Below, in pieces: positions 29,970 through 38,824 of a stretch of 64,000 bases of DNA; within the stretch, counting starts at the first letter, position 1; each line of letters opens with the position of its first letter. The stretch spans positions 1-64,000 of the forward strand of contig JADNSB010000028.1 in assembly GCA_019695575.1 (NCBI GenBank), given 5' to 3'. The notes below the pieces were generated by a model, which made no database searches, was not told the origin of the DNA, and saw only the letters and a program-made list of their open reading frames with translations. Both the position numbers and the translations under genes were made by a program. The stretch comes from Angomonas ambiguus (taxonomy: Eukaryota > Euglenozoa > Kinetoplastea > Trypanosomatida > Trypanosomatidae).

Positions 29970-31583
29970 ATGCCAGAAAGAAAAACACTCTCCGTGTTGC
30001 CCCCCTCGGAGGGGACATCTAACGCAGATTTTGGAAGCTTACTAGGGACGGTAGGGGTACTTCTTTTGTTGACACTTGCCACGTTACTTATTCCTACCAC
30101 AGATGGGACGATTTCTCTTCGTGACCATAAAGTTCGATACTTGACCCGTGGGGAGGAGGACCCAAGCAGCAGCGTATGCGCCACACTCGAGCGTGTTTGT
30201 GCTCCTTTCTTTAGGGAAGACAACACTACACCGAATAGTAATAGTCGTAATAATGAAGTAGACCCTCTTCCAATGTCTAATGCCGTCACCCCACTGGCGC
30301 TGTTTTATGAGTTTTCTAACACGTTAGTAGACCGTAGCGGCGGCAGGGAGGCGACTCGTATCCTCCACCACCTCTTCCCCATCCTCCCGTCATCTAATAA
30401 AGAAGAAGAAGGAATGTGTGTGGTGTTGAACTGCACCAACGACGTCGAGGAGGGCACCACCACACTGAACTGCGAAGCGTACCGCTCCAGCGAGGAACCG
30501 GCTTCACTCTATCAGGTCGTATTTCACGGCTGTTCCCACCGTCACGTGGACGCCAGCGACAGTGCTCCTCTTCCTCTTCCTGATGAGGATAGTGCAACTA
30601 GTTCTACGGACGATCACGATGGGGTGTTCTACACCATTACACAGTTCTTTTACATCCGTCGTCACCTTCATAAGTTTTCCTCCAAGGTCGTGAAAAAGGG
30701 GAGTACAGCCACCGACTCTATTCGTTTTGTGACGCTTTACCAGTTCTTCAGCTCGCTTCCTTTTGTACTGGTGCTTTTATCGGCGATAGCGGTGTGTGGG
30801 GTTCTATTTCCAATGTCGATGGCCGCTGCGGTCCTGCAGTATCGACACCGAAAACTAATGCAGCGGCTATCGATCGCCTTTACCCCTGGAGAGCACCTCG
30901 GGGAGTGTCACCCACCATCGATGGATGATTTGTTGACGGAGGAGCATAAGGCGTCTCGTTTTGAATCGCCGTACGGCTGCGCTGTATACCTTTTAAGAGA
31001 TGCAGAGACCGAGAGGGAAGAGGGGAGCGATGTCTGCGCGGGGGTCTGTGACGGCGAAGAAGACGAGGGCAGCCACAAGGAAGAGGAACACCTCGGAACA
31101 AACTGCAGCAGCGAGGGTATGGACTGTCTTCAAGAAGGGAGCAGTGAGGAGGTCGACACGCACTCCAACACTCTTCATGGTCTGATTCCAGTACAGACGC
31201 AGGACCAACCCTCTGTCAGTTCTACCTCGAGAGTAATGTTCGCCCCCTTTGATGTACAATCCCTTCGGTATCGTCACTTTTATCAAGTTCGGCGACTCCT
31301 GTTGGGTTGTAGCCTCGTCACCGCGGGGGTGTTGTGCTGCCTATTTCTGTCTTTCCTCTTGAACCTTTTTCAGCTCAGTGTCAAGGAGGAGGTGACGTGG
31401 CAAGGGACGACCCGTGAGAACGGCCATTGCAACACTACTGTCCCTGTTCCCTCTTATTCGTTCACCTACGAAAGGTTGGAGGCCCCTTTTTTGGTGTACA
31501 GTATAATGCAGCTTCTATCTTTCTTTCTCTCGGCTATTGTGGTGTCCATGACGAGCAACATGGTGTGGCAACGACGGCTTTAA
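29970..31583 (+). CDS. Four-TM membrane protein with two large loops, unknown family
   Basis: This 537-residue protein has four clear membrane segments, near residues 24-41, 255-280, 441-465 and 507-530. A loop of about 210 residues with several Cys (CATLERVC and NCTNDVEEGTTTLNC among them) joins TM1 and TM2, and an acidic loop of about 160 residues joins TM2 and TM3. Only a short loop, with one Cys and a possible N-glycosylation site (NTT), lies between TM3 and TM4. The four-pass layout recalls amastin-like surface proteins of kinetoplastids but the amastin signature is not met, so I leave it unnamed. It is the last gene of the first array. Confidence 0.7.
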   Translation: MPERKTLSVLPPSEGTSNADFGSLLGTVGVLLLLTLATLLIPTTDGTISLRDHKVRYLTRGEEDPSSSVCATLERVCAPFFREDNTTPNSNSRNNEVDPLPMSNAVTPLALFYEFSNTLVDRSGGREATRILHHLFPILPSSNKEEEGMCVVLNCTNDVEEGTTTLNCEAYRSSEEPASLYQVVFHGCSHRHVDASDSAPLPLPDEDSATSSTDDHDGVFYTITQFFYIRRHLHKFSSKVVKKGSTATDSIRFVTLYQFFSSLPFVLVLLSAIAVCGVLFPMSMAAAVLQYRHRKLMQRLSIAFTPGEHLGECHPPSMDDLLTEEHKASRFESPYGCAVYLLRDAETEREEGSDVCAGVCDGEEDEGSHKEEEHLGTNCSSEGMDCLQEGSSEEVDTHSNTLHGLIPVQTQDQPSVSSTSRVMFAPFDVQSLRYRHFYQVRRLLLGCSLVTAGVLCCLFLSFLLNLFQLSVKEEVTWQGTTRENGHCNTTVPVPSYSFTYERLEAPFLVYSIMQLLSFFLSAIVVSMTSNMVWQRRL

Positions 31584-32346
31584 TCGTAGTCGATCACGTT
31601 GGACCTCAGATGAAATGACTAACGAACAAACGAAGCAATTCACAAAACTACTTTTTGACCACCCCTTCTTCATTTTTTCTTTAAAATTTCTCCTTCCCCC
31701 CCTCCATTTTTCCGTTTTCGTCGGTGATAAAACGGTTTTTTACGTTTTTTTTTTACGTCTTTTATTTTTTATTTATCTTCCTATCGGGGGACGATAGTTA
31801 TTCTCTCTTAATCCCATGTATCGAATGAAGCCGTTCCATCGGCATTTCAGAGATATTTTGAGAAAATAAAAATATCAAAACTCACATCTTTTCCCTTTTG
31901 CTTAGCCTCAGGCTTATTGTCAGTCCATAGAATACTATTCCATTAGTCTGGACCGACAACAACCGACGGCGCCCCCTTTATTACATCTTCATCTATAATT
32001 ATGTCTTTGTGTCTTTATATATTTTATTTTCCATGTGTCAACATACATAAAAATACTCTTTTTAAATTCCCCCACAATGAGTGTATTTCACTTTCGCGTG
32101 TTGTCCAAAACTCTGTTTCTTTGTGTATATCCATCCTTTCCCTTCGTTTTCTTCGTTTCTTTAAGCACCTCAAACAGACCGACTTTGTATAATGCCAACC
32201 GCTCCTTGGGTGAAAAAATAAAAAATATCTACACTTTAGAGGAGGGGGCTTGTTTTCACCCCGAGGGGGATGGGTGGAAATGGAAATAGGGGCCCCACTC
32301 CTAAAGTACAGGGGAACGTGTTGATTTTAGGAAGCCGAAAAAAACT
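31584..32346. other. Gene-free boundary between two gene arrays
   Basis: Nothing here looks coding. Frames such as 32035-32289 are short and unlike known proteins. The stretch starts with pyrimidine-rich DNA and ends at the tRNA gene. By position, the first polycistronic unit should end here. The 7-A run at 32338-32344 reads as TTTTTTT on the minus strand and would end the tRNA transcript. Confidence 0.5.
32338..32344 (-). terminator. Pol III T-run terminator of the tRNA
   Basis: Seven A on the + strand are seven T on the minus strand, starting three bases after the end of tRNA-Ser. Runs of four or more T end Pol III transcription. It also faces any + strand Pol II traffic from the first array. 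Confidence 0.8.
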
Positions 32347-32427
32347 CGCAAACGGTAGGGTTCGAACCTACGCGTGAAATCACAACGGCTTAGCAGGCCG
32401 CCGCCTTAACCACTCGGCCACGTTTGC
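32347..32427 (-). tRNA. trnS-GCT: tRNA-Ser (anticodon GCT)
   Basis: Read on the minus strand, the 81-base gene starts GCAAACGTGGCCGAGTGG and ends with the pairing CGTTTGC plus discriminator G. The acceptor stem pairs in all seven positions. The anticodon loop CTGCTAA gives GCT, which reads AGC and AGT serine codons. The long variable arm expected of tRNA-Ser is present, and the T arm has GGTTCGAACCC-like sequence (B box); the D arm gives the A box. No intron is seen. It is the only minus-strand gene found, and sits exactly between the two + strand arrays. Confidence 0.95.
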
Positions 32428-32459
32428 CTTGTACATAAAAAAATTCAGTTTGAAGAGTA

Positions 32460-32760
32460 GTTTAGTTCTTACTGCGGGGGATGGAAGTTTTTTTTTTTGG
32501 AAAGCGGTTGAGTGGGATAGCTTGCTTCAGTCTTGGTTTCGGGTAAGAAGTTACAGTTAGTGGTGGGGCTACATTGTTTTTGGGTTTCGGGCTCCATTTG
32601 AACTTTTGTTAGGGGTGCCGTTTGATGGGTGAGGGGGGCGGTGAGGGGGCTTATGGTGGTGGTTCCCGTGTCCTGCCGTTCCATCGGAAGTTTGTGTTTC
32701 TTGTCGTTCGCAGCTGGCGCCCGGTGGTGGGGTTTCCGTTCAAAGATATTCTCGGTGCCC
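32460..32760 (+). promoter_or_regulatory. Second G/T-rich block, candidate internal transcription start region
   Basis: The + strand is rich in G and T with G runs; over 32461-32700 I count about 88 G to 32 C. It matches the composition of the block at 2.44-3.56 kb and lies just before the next gene array, next to a tRNA gene. In T. brucei, internal start regions within head-to-tail arrays often sit beside tRNA genes. The role is inferred. Confidence 0.5.
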
Positions 32761-32946
32761 TGCACGCTTTTTTCTGTTTTTCGAAAATATAATTTAATAA
32801 CGTGTTGGGTTAAACTGTTTTCAACGCCATTTTTTTTTTGTTTTTTATTAAACCGGATTTCCGCTTTGTTATTTCTCATTTTTTCTTCTTCCTAGCGTGT
32901 AAAGGCGAACATTTTTATTTTTTAATTCTATCCTAGCAGATTGACC

Positions 32947-33492
32947 ATGGGAGGGAAGGAGTCTAAAACAGCGTCAAATGTACCGGATTACAGCGAGATC
33001 AAGCCCGAGTCCACTGATATAAAGGATCTCATAGACAGTGGCAGATATAATGTGGCTCGACCAGAAACCATCGAAATGATGAACCAAATTCAGGCCGGAA
33101 AACGGGACCCGAATAAAATGTACCCAGATTCAGAAGTGAAAGACCTGAGGAAGTACATTACTGAGCAGGAGGGTTTGGATATTGGACAGTCCCGGCGAAA
33201 GGCTCTTTCCCAACAGTGGCGTTTTTTCCTTTCCAGTGAACCGATGCAACGAGGGCTGGACGCTGGTATTATTTTTGGGAGTTTCGCGGCTGCTTTTTCA
33301 GCCATTAAGAATAAAAACAGAATACCTGCTCGGTTGGGGCTCGTGTTTCTGGGTGGATTCACCGTCGGCATGTTTTCCGTCCCTTTTATGGTTATATTCG
33401 CTGATGCATATAATTCACAGAGAATCAAAAAACTGGAGAAAGAGCTTTTTGAGAAACAGAGGTCAGATTACAGAAAGGGGGGATCTCTTTAG
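32947..33492 (+). CDS. Small protein with predicted N-myristoylation site and two membrane segments
   Basis: The ATG at 32947 gives MGGKESK, with Gly2 and Ser6 as in N-myristoyltransferase substrates. A TTG six bases upstream is in frame but would remove that signal. The 181-residue chain is hydrophilic to about 100, then has two hydrophobic segments (about 103-120 and 131-152) joined by a short Lys/Arg-rich turn. It ends with a charged helix (SQRIKKLEKELFEKQR). Such a hairpin plus a lipid anchor suggests membrane association. I do not recognise a family. It is the first gene of the second array. Confidence 0.7.
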   Translation: MGGKESKTASNVPDYSEIKPESTDIKDLIDSGRYNVARPETIEMMNQIQAGKRDPNKMYPDSEVKDLRKYITEQEGLDIGQSRRKALSQQWRFFLSSEPMQRGLDAGIIFGSFAAAFSAIKNKNRIPARLGLVFLGGFTVGMFSVPFMVIFADAYNSQRIKKLEKELFEKQRSDYRKGGSL

Positions 33493-33725
33493 TTTCAGTT
33501 CCAGTCTTCATTTAATTTATTTTTTCTTTTCTTTAAGAATTTCACATATAGTTCAAGTTATCAGTATTTTTATGTAGCAGTGTCTTTATTTTTGGTTTTA
33601 ATTTTTCAGTTGTCCACCGTACAGCTGCCTTCTGTGCTCTTTGATTCTCTTTTATTTTCCCTTCTAATTTTAACATGCGTATTAAACGTGTAGGTTGCTA
33701 TATTTTGCCTAATCGAAGCCTGTAA

Positions 33726-34724
33726 ATGTGGCTGAAACGCACTACTGCACATTTTAGACCTCACAGCCAATATGAGGTCAATATCGAGGAGGAAGTTGAA
33801 ACAGCGTCTACGTCCAATGACGTACGAACACTAGTACCACTCAGTAGAGATGGGATAGAGTACATGAGGGAGAGTCACCCACTAGTTAAATCTGAAGCTG
33901 ATTTAGATCTTCTCGTGGTTTCGCTAAAGGGTTCAAACGAAATTGGCTTTTCTCCACTGTTTGATCCAAAGCTGGTGGACGCTAGTTGTAAGAGAGGCAT
34001 TTTCCCCTTAGCCCTTTCCATCGGAAAAAATTATTACTTATATGGTCCTAAACTGCATATAAAAAGGTCTGTCTGCGTCTTTGACGCTGCAAATACGAAA
34101 TTGATAGGAACTTTTGATGAGGGTGTGTGTAACGTAAAAAAGTTGGCAGTTTCCAAAAAACTACTGAAAACATACGATAGTGTTTCTAAAAGGCCTTGCT
34201 TTACCGTATTCGTCAACAGGAAAGAGGATTTGCGGGATGTATTGCAGTTGATATGGGAGCAGCACGGAGAAAATTGGCTTTGTAAGGCGCTCCGCTTATG
34301 TATTTTATACATGTTTTTTCACCCGGAACAGTTTACTACAAAGATTTTGATAACAGCGATTCGGCGAACAAAGTATGATAATAGTGAAACCACCGTGAAT
34401 GATATGATTCAGGAGGGTGAACTAGTCTCCTGTGAGGTTGGGTTTGTTGTGGGCGATATTTACAGCTCCGCGACCGGTGCGTATACTCTGAGTGGCGCTG
34501 GATCTCTACAACTGGCTGTTACTGCTTCTATTATACAGAAGTGTGGATGTAGCGTGTGGGATTTAGGTATGGATATGAAATATAAACATGAAACGTTAGG
34601 TTCGACTGAGATTCCTAGAAAAAGATGGGTTAAATTAGTTGAGAGTCGCCAGTCATATTCTTTAGATTATAATAAGCTTGAAAATTATAAAAATGGTATT
34701 TCGGTCCCCGAAGCGTTGAAGTAA
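33726..34724 (+). CDS. Leucyl/phenylalanyl-tRNA-protein transferase (Aat) family homologue
   Basis: Bacterial Aat moves Leu or Phe from tRNA to the N-terminus of proteins, marking them for degradation (N-degron pathway). The C-terminal third of this 332-residue protein, about 225-305, follows that family: GELVSCEVGFVVGDIYSSA, then AGSLQLAVTASIIQKCG, VWDLGMDMKYK and LGSTEIPRKRW. The first 200 residues are longer and less alike than in bacteria, where the whole enzyme has about 230 residues. Activity is not proven by the sequence. AT-rich codon use is like its neighbours, so no recent transfer is evident. The family call rests on pattern recall; a profile search would decide. Confidence 0.75.
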   Translation: MWLKRTTAHFRPHSQYEVNIEEEVETASTSNDVRTLVPLSRDGIEYMRESHPLVKSEADLDLLVVSLKGSNEIGFSPLFDPKLVDASCKRGIFPLALSIGKNYYLYGPKLHIKRSVCVFDAANTKLIGTFDEGVCNVKKLAVSKKLLKTYDSVSKRPCFTVFVNRKEDLRDVLQLIWEQHGENWLCKALRLCILYMFFHPEQFTTKILITAIRRTKYDNSETTVNDMIQEGELVSCEVGFVVGDIYSSATGAYTLSGAGSLQLAVTASIIQKCGCSVWDLGMDMKYKHETLGSTEIPRKRWVKLVESRQSYSLDYNKLENYKNGISVPEALK

Positions 34725-34894
34725 ATTATTGTAGTGTTGTGCGTTAATTTAATACTGTACTTTTTTTTTTAACTTTATTTTCGTGTTTTTTTTTATTTTT
34801 TACCTTTTAATCATGCTTCAGCTTTTCTTCTTTCTTCACTATTGACTCTTTTCGCTGAAAGTCATCACAGTGATAGTACTCTTTTCGAATTCCA

Positions 34895-35197
34895 ATGTCG
34901 TCTAATCCCAGTTTGTTCTTCAAAGAGAAAACTCTAATTGACAGAGATTCTCTCACAGAGTCTCAAAAGTGGTCTTTCGTGACGGATAACACTTTAAAAA
35001 TGATGAGTTTTGGATTTTTATGCGGTGGCGCCGTGGGACTTGTAGCATTTCGCTCTATAGCGACGAGAGCTGCGCTTGCAGCGTACGGAACAGGCTGTGG
35101 TATAGGAAAATCGTATGTTGATACAAAATATGTCTTGGGTCATGATGTCGCTGCAGAGACAGTTTGGAAAGCTCAAGTGGCTGAAAAAGACGCCTAA
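34895..35197 (+). CDS. MIC10: MICOS subunit Mic10
   Basis: Mic10 bends the inner mitochondrial membrane at crista junctions by forming oligomers. This 100-residue protein has the hallmark pair of short membrane helices with Gly motifs: GFLCGGAVG (G40, G44, G45, G48) in the first, and YGTGCGIGKSY (G65, G67, G69, G71, the GxGxGxG motif) in the second. A basic turn (FRSIATRAA) joins them. No cleavable presequence is present, as is normal. Kinetoplastids are known to have two Mic10 paralogues; I cannot tell which this is. It lies next to ATP synthase subunit c, also a cristae protein. Confidence 0.87.
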   Translation: MSSNPSLFFKEKTLIDRDSLTESQKWSFVTDNTLKMMSFGFLCGGAVGLVAFRSIATRAALAAYGTGCGIGKSYVDTKYVLGHDVAAETVWKAQVAEKDA

Positions 35198-35677
35198 ATG
35201 ATTATTGCTTTTTTTTTTTCTCACAAACAGGTATTCTTTCCTCTGATTCACGTAAGCGAAATAAAGATGGTGTTTTAACCCTCTTTTGTTTTGTTTTTAT
35301 CAACAATATTAGTAGAAGTGCAGCACGTTCAGAAAGTTAGCATATTCTTCATGACTGTGAAATAAATAAATAAAAATACATGTTTAGAAACAAGACGAAA
35401 AAGTATATTTATCAGGCTAGTCTTTTTTTTTCTGAAAATACGGCCTTTTTTTTTAAAAAAAGAAAAACAGTAACGAAACACAAAACATTCACACTTGTCA
35501 TCAACGTCAAGAAATTAAAATACAGCTCTAGCTGTTTGTATTTACGTGGATGTGGGTATTACTCTCTTCATCTTTGTTTCTCTTTACTAGATGCATTGTT
35601 GTTCTTTACTTCACTCTCTGCTTTTCTCCTACCACAGTTTTTTTTTTTTACTTCAGTTTTTTTCTTTACTTTTCACA
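35198..35677. other. Intergenic spacer, 480 bases, with trans-splice signals
   Basis: The spacer is AT-rich. The long pyrimidine tract at about 35612-35672 has AG dinucleotides at 35636-35637 and 35655-35656, the latter 22 bases before the ATP synthase start. Open frames through this tract (35380-35910 and 35591 onward) are read-through of pyrimidine codons, so I place the gene start at 35678. Confidence 0.55.
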
Positions 35678-35992
35678 ATGATGCGCCGTGTTATCGCTCA
35701 GCCCGCCCGCCGCGTGGCTGCCGCCTCCACCGCTCTGGTTGTCTCTCGTCAGGCCTCCACCGTCGCCATCTCTGTCCAGGGACTCCACTACGTGGGTACC
35801 GGCCTCGCCGCCATCGCTCTTGCTGGTGTTGGTATGGGTATTGGTACTATCTTCGGTGCCCTCCTCGTCGCCTGCGCTCGTCAGCCCAACCTGACCAAGA
35901 TGCTGTTTAACTACGCCATTCTTGGTTTCGCTCTGACTGAGGCTATTGGCCTGTTCGCGCTTATGCTTGCCTTCCTCATGCTCTTCTCTTAA
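35678..35992 (+). CDS. ATP9: ATP synthase subunit c (mitochondrial F1Fo, proteolipid)
   Basis: Subunit c forms the proton-driven ring of the F1Fo ATP synthase. The protein begins [19 protein letters not shown], a basic presequence; the mature part from about residue 30 is a helical hairpin with the Gly-rich first helix ([13 protein letters not shown]), the polar loop ARQPNLTK and the essential carboxylate Glu88 in the second. Mature sequence is close to that of T. brucei, which imports near-identical mature c from several genes differing in presequence. This supports the kinetoplastid assignment. Codon use is GC-rich relative to the genes on either side, as expected for high expression. Length is 104 residues. 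Confidence 0.97.
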   Translation: MMRRVIAQPARRVAAASTALVVSRQASTVAISVQGLHYVGTGLAAIALAGVGMGIGTIFGALLVACARQPNLTKMLFNYAILGFALTEAIGLFALMLAFLMLFS

Positions 35993-36268
35993 AGTGCGTG
36001 AGGCATGGTTAAGCTTAATAATCATTTTTTCCTTTTTTTTTTCGTTAATAACATAAATTAGTAGTGAAAGTAAGTAGGGTTTTAATTTAGCTTTCCCTTT
36101 CAGTTTTTTCTGTTGTAGTTTTTACTTTCCTTTTCAGTGCGTAATTTTACATTTTCATTTATGATTCGATTTACTTCCCCCTCTCCCTCTCTCTCTCCTT
36201 TTTTCGGTTCTTACCGCATCTGTCATCACTATTATAAAGAATTTTCTGTTCTATACAATTTTTTTACG

Positions 36269-38380
36269 ATGTCCAAAATTGTAGTATCAAATGATGGAAT
36301 TCTCAGTGTAGGACCTTATTTTTTTAATGATTTTTATCAGCGGGCTCCGTGTTGTTTTGAACTCAAACAAGCAGAGAGCGATAATTGGACTACTAAGATT
36401 CCGAAAAATTGTTTCTTTAGTCACGAGGATACCAACCTAGAAAGTACGTCTTCCGTCGCAGTTTCCTTTGACGCGGATACTTTTTTTTCGATTGCAATAG
36501 TTCGTTGCGATACATGGGCCATACAATGGGTAGTCAACGCTTCTAATTTACTAACTGGTGCCTCATTCGAAAAGTTACTGGTCTTCAGCTCTACTGTTGT
36601 GATAGGCCTGTTTAATAAAGACAATCGACGAGGGATGTTCTTAGCTTCTAAATCTGATATCCCACGAGTGAAAAAGAATGAAAACCGAATTAGTCGCTCT
36701 TTTGTGGCGAACCCCCGTCCACTCGAATTGAGTGGTGTCAACGTAGATCAACTCCAGTCGTTGGAGGCGTTGAACTCCACGGCGTTTCTTTCTCTTGAGC
36801 AGTCTGGCTCACTTCGCATACACGAAGTGGGTCACAAGCCGTCTGAGAACGATGAGTATATTGTGAAAAGTGGTTTACTGAGTGACAGTGTTGGGGACGT
36901 GAGTAAGAATACATTTTTGAAAGCACGCAAGACCGAATCTCATACGTTTGTCGCAGTGGTTCATTCGAAAAAAATTGAGTTTCTCTCTTTTCCAAACGAC
37001 GAACTGTGGGAAAATGCCAAAGGCCACCGGGTTAACGTCAATACGCCGAAAGGTTTCACGTTTGAACAGTTTGCGTTCGCCGGAGACTTCAGTATTTTTA
37101 CCACCTGTAAAGACGGGACTTCTTTTATGTACCAATTTTATTCCATCTTGCCCACCGCGGAAGGTTTATTCGAGCTGACCCCACTGGAGAAAATAGCAGT
37201 TCCTTCCTCCACTCCGCTCGGCTTTTATTACAATGAACAGAGAAACACCCACACTGTGTTTCGCTCCACGCTGTCACCCCAAGCATTAGCGAAATGTACT
37301 TCGGCAGATGCACTTATCCCGTCCATAATTCGAGCCACTTTCTCCGCCGATGAAGGGACTTTCACCCCCCACGACTTTGCCGCAGCCTCTTGGCGACGCC
37401 TCGAGAACAGCTTCACCAACTACCACGTATTAGAGGACGAGGAACAAGTAGTACTGAATCGTTTAGAAGAGTCTGGCACTTTTTCAAAAGGGAACTGGAC
37501 CCCATTGCAGTGTTATTACGTTCTGGAAAATTTACGAGAAGACGACCACGTGGCGAAAGGGGCAGTGTTTTCCATTCAGTCTTCGGCCAGTATCCACAAT
37601 CACCTTATCAAGCAGTGGCACAACGCCTCTACCGGTCTACACCGACTGTTGGTAGACCAGAAAATGACCCCACTAGCATGCGTTACTCCATGGAACCCAC
37701 GTCATTTACGTCGAGCGCTTCGCCTGCTGAGTGCGTCGGAGCTGCGCCGGGTGCTTGGTACGGCGGTGCAGTGTTTCACCCGGAGCAGTGAGGCGCACTT
37801 TACCGACCACCTCCCTTATCTCTTCCCCAGCAGCGCTACCGTCGTCGTGGAATTGGTGTTGGCGGTCGTAACGCTGTCTCGGCAGATGGGGGTATCCTTG
37901 GAGCCGTCGGAGCTGCGACCAGTACTGTGTCTGCTGCGAGCCTCCCGGGAGGCAGGCCATGACCTCTCCCACTCCATCACCCGTATCGAAGCCCTCCTCG
38001 ACACCCATCTCCAGCGTCGTGCTCTGAAACAGTGGACCAGCGCCCAGCCAGGCGGGGAGGAAAGCATGCAGGGATTGGCCGAGGAGCCCTTTGGGGTGGC
38101 GGGGGTGAACGCGGCCCGTAGGAGTCTGCATACTCGGTACCCCGACAACACCTGGTCGCTCTACGTGGAGAAGGACCTGGGTCGGTATGCCGGCATCGCA
38201 CAGTCCGCTGCAGCGTACCTGGAGACGGTGGAGGGCTCATTACCAGAAGGGGACCATACAGTGTCGTGTGAGGTGAGCTCGTGGAGACGGACCGGCGGAC
38301 AGCGCGGCGGAGATAAAAGTTTGGATGCGTTTGAGTCAGGGCTGATGGACTTTGTAGACGACGATGGGGAACAGAAGTGA
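36269..38380 (+). CDS. Hypothetical protein, possible beta-propeller plus helical C-terminal domain
   Basis: The frame opens at 36137 (GTG) and there is an ATG at 36161, but that part reads through a C/T tract with an AG near 36237. I start at the ATG 36269, giving 703 residues. The N-terminal 350 residues look beta-rich with repeated hydrophobic-aromatic strands, compatible with a WD-like propeller without clear WD repeats. The C-terminal half is helical, and the end is acidic. I do not recognise it; a nucleolar ribosome-biogenesis subunit is one guess. Base composition shifts from AT-rich in the 5' half to GC-rich in the 3' half. Confidence 0.65.
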   Translation: MSKIVVSNDGILSVGPYFFNDFYQRAPCCFELKQAESDNWTTKIPKNCFFSHEDTNLESTSSVAVSFDADTFFSIAIVRCDTWAIQWVVNASNLLTGASFEKLLVFSSTVVIGLFNKDNRRGMFLASKSDIPRVKKNENRISRSFVANPRPLELSGVNVDQLQSLEALNSTAFLSLEQSGSLRIHEVGHKPSENDEYIVKSGLLSDSVGDVSKNTFLKARKTESHTFVAVVHSKKIEFLSFPNDELWENAKGHRVNVNTPKGFTFEQFAFAGDFSIFTTCKDGTSFMYQFYSILPTAEGLFELTPLEKIAVPSSTPLGFYYNEQRNTHTVFRSTLSPQALAKCTSADALIPSIIRATFSADEGTFTPHDFAAASWRRLENSFTNYHVLEDEEQVVLNRLEESGTFSKGNWTPLQCYYVLENLREDDHVAKGAVFSIQSSASIHNHLIKQWHNASTGLHRLLVDQKMTPLACVTPWNPRHLRRALRLLSASELRRVLGTAVQCFTRSSEAHFTDHLPYLFPSSATVVVELVLAVVTLSRQMGVSLEPSELRPVLCLLRASREAGHDLSHSITRIEALLDTHLQRRALKQWTSAQPGGEESMQGLAEEPFGVAGVNAARRSLHTRYPDNTWSLYVEKDLGRYAGIAQSAAAYLETVEGSLPEGDHTVSCEVSSWRRTGGQRGGDKSLDAFESGLMDFVDDDGEQK

Positions 38381-38824
38381 ATCTTTTCTGCTGTTTTTCA
38401 ACTCATATATATATATCCCTTTGGACATCTTCCCTTTTCCTTTTTTTTTTTTAAAAAAAAAGTGTTTCTTAAATGTTTTATCTCTTAGTAACCATAATAA
38501 TACTAAACAACAACAACACCAAATCCTTTTTTTTTTTAATAATATTGATAACCGTATAAGAATATAACTCAGTAAATAAAAAAAGTTATTTTTTTTTTTC
38601 TCCCTGCATTTGTATTCTTTACTGTGATTAGACGTACATAATTTGAGGTGACCGTTAAAACTTTTCTCTCTCTTTTTTTTTCTTTAACGGTAAATAAATT
38701 TTAAATACAAGTAGAAATAAACGTAAATATTTTTTTTTTTCCCCATCTATTTATTATTAGCTTAACCGGCATCAAATAAATCCATTTATCAGAAAAAAGA
38801 AAAAGTAATAATAATAAATATAAT
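38381..38824. other. Intergenic spacer, 444 bases
   Basis: AT-rich spacer with a short TA run at 38405-38416, several T tracts and an A/T tract near 38445-38462. No gene is seen. Confidence 0.5.
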
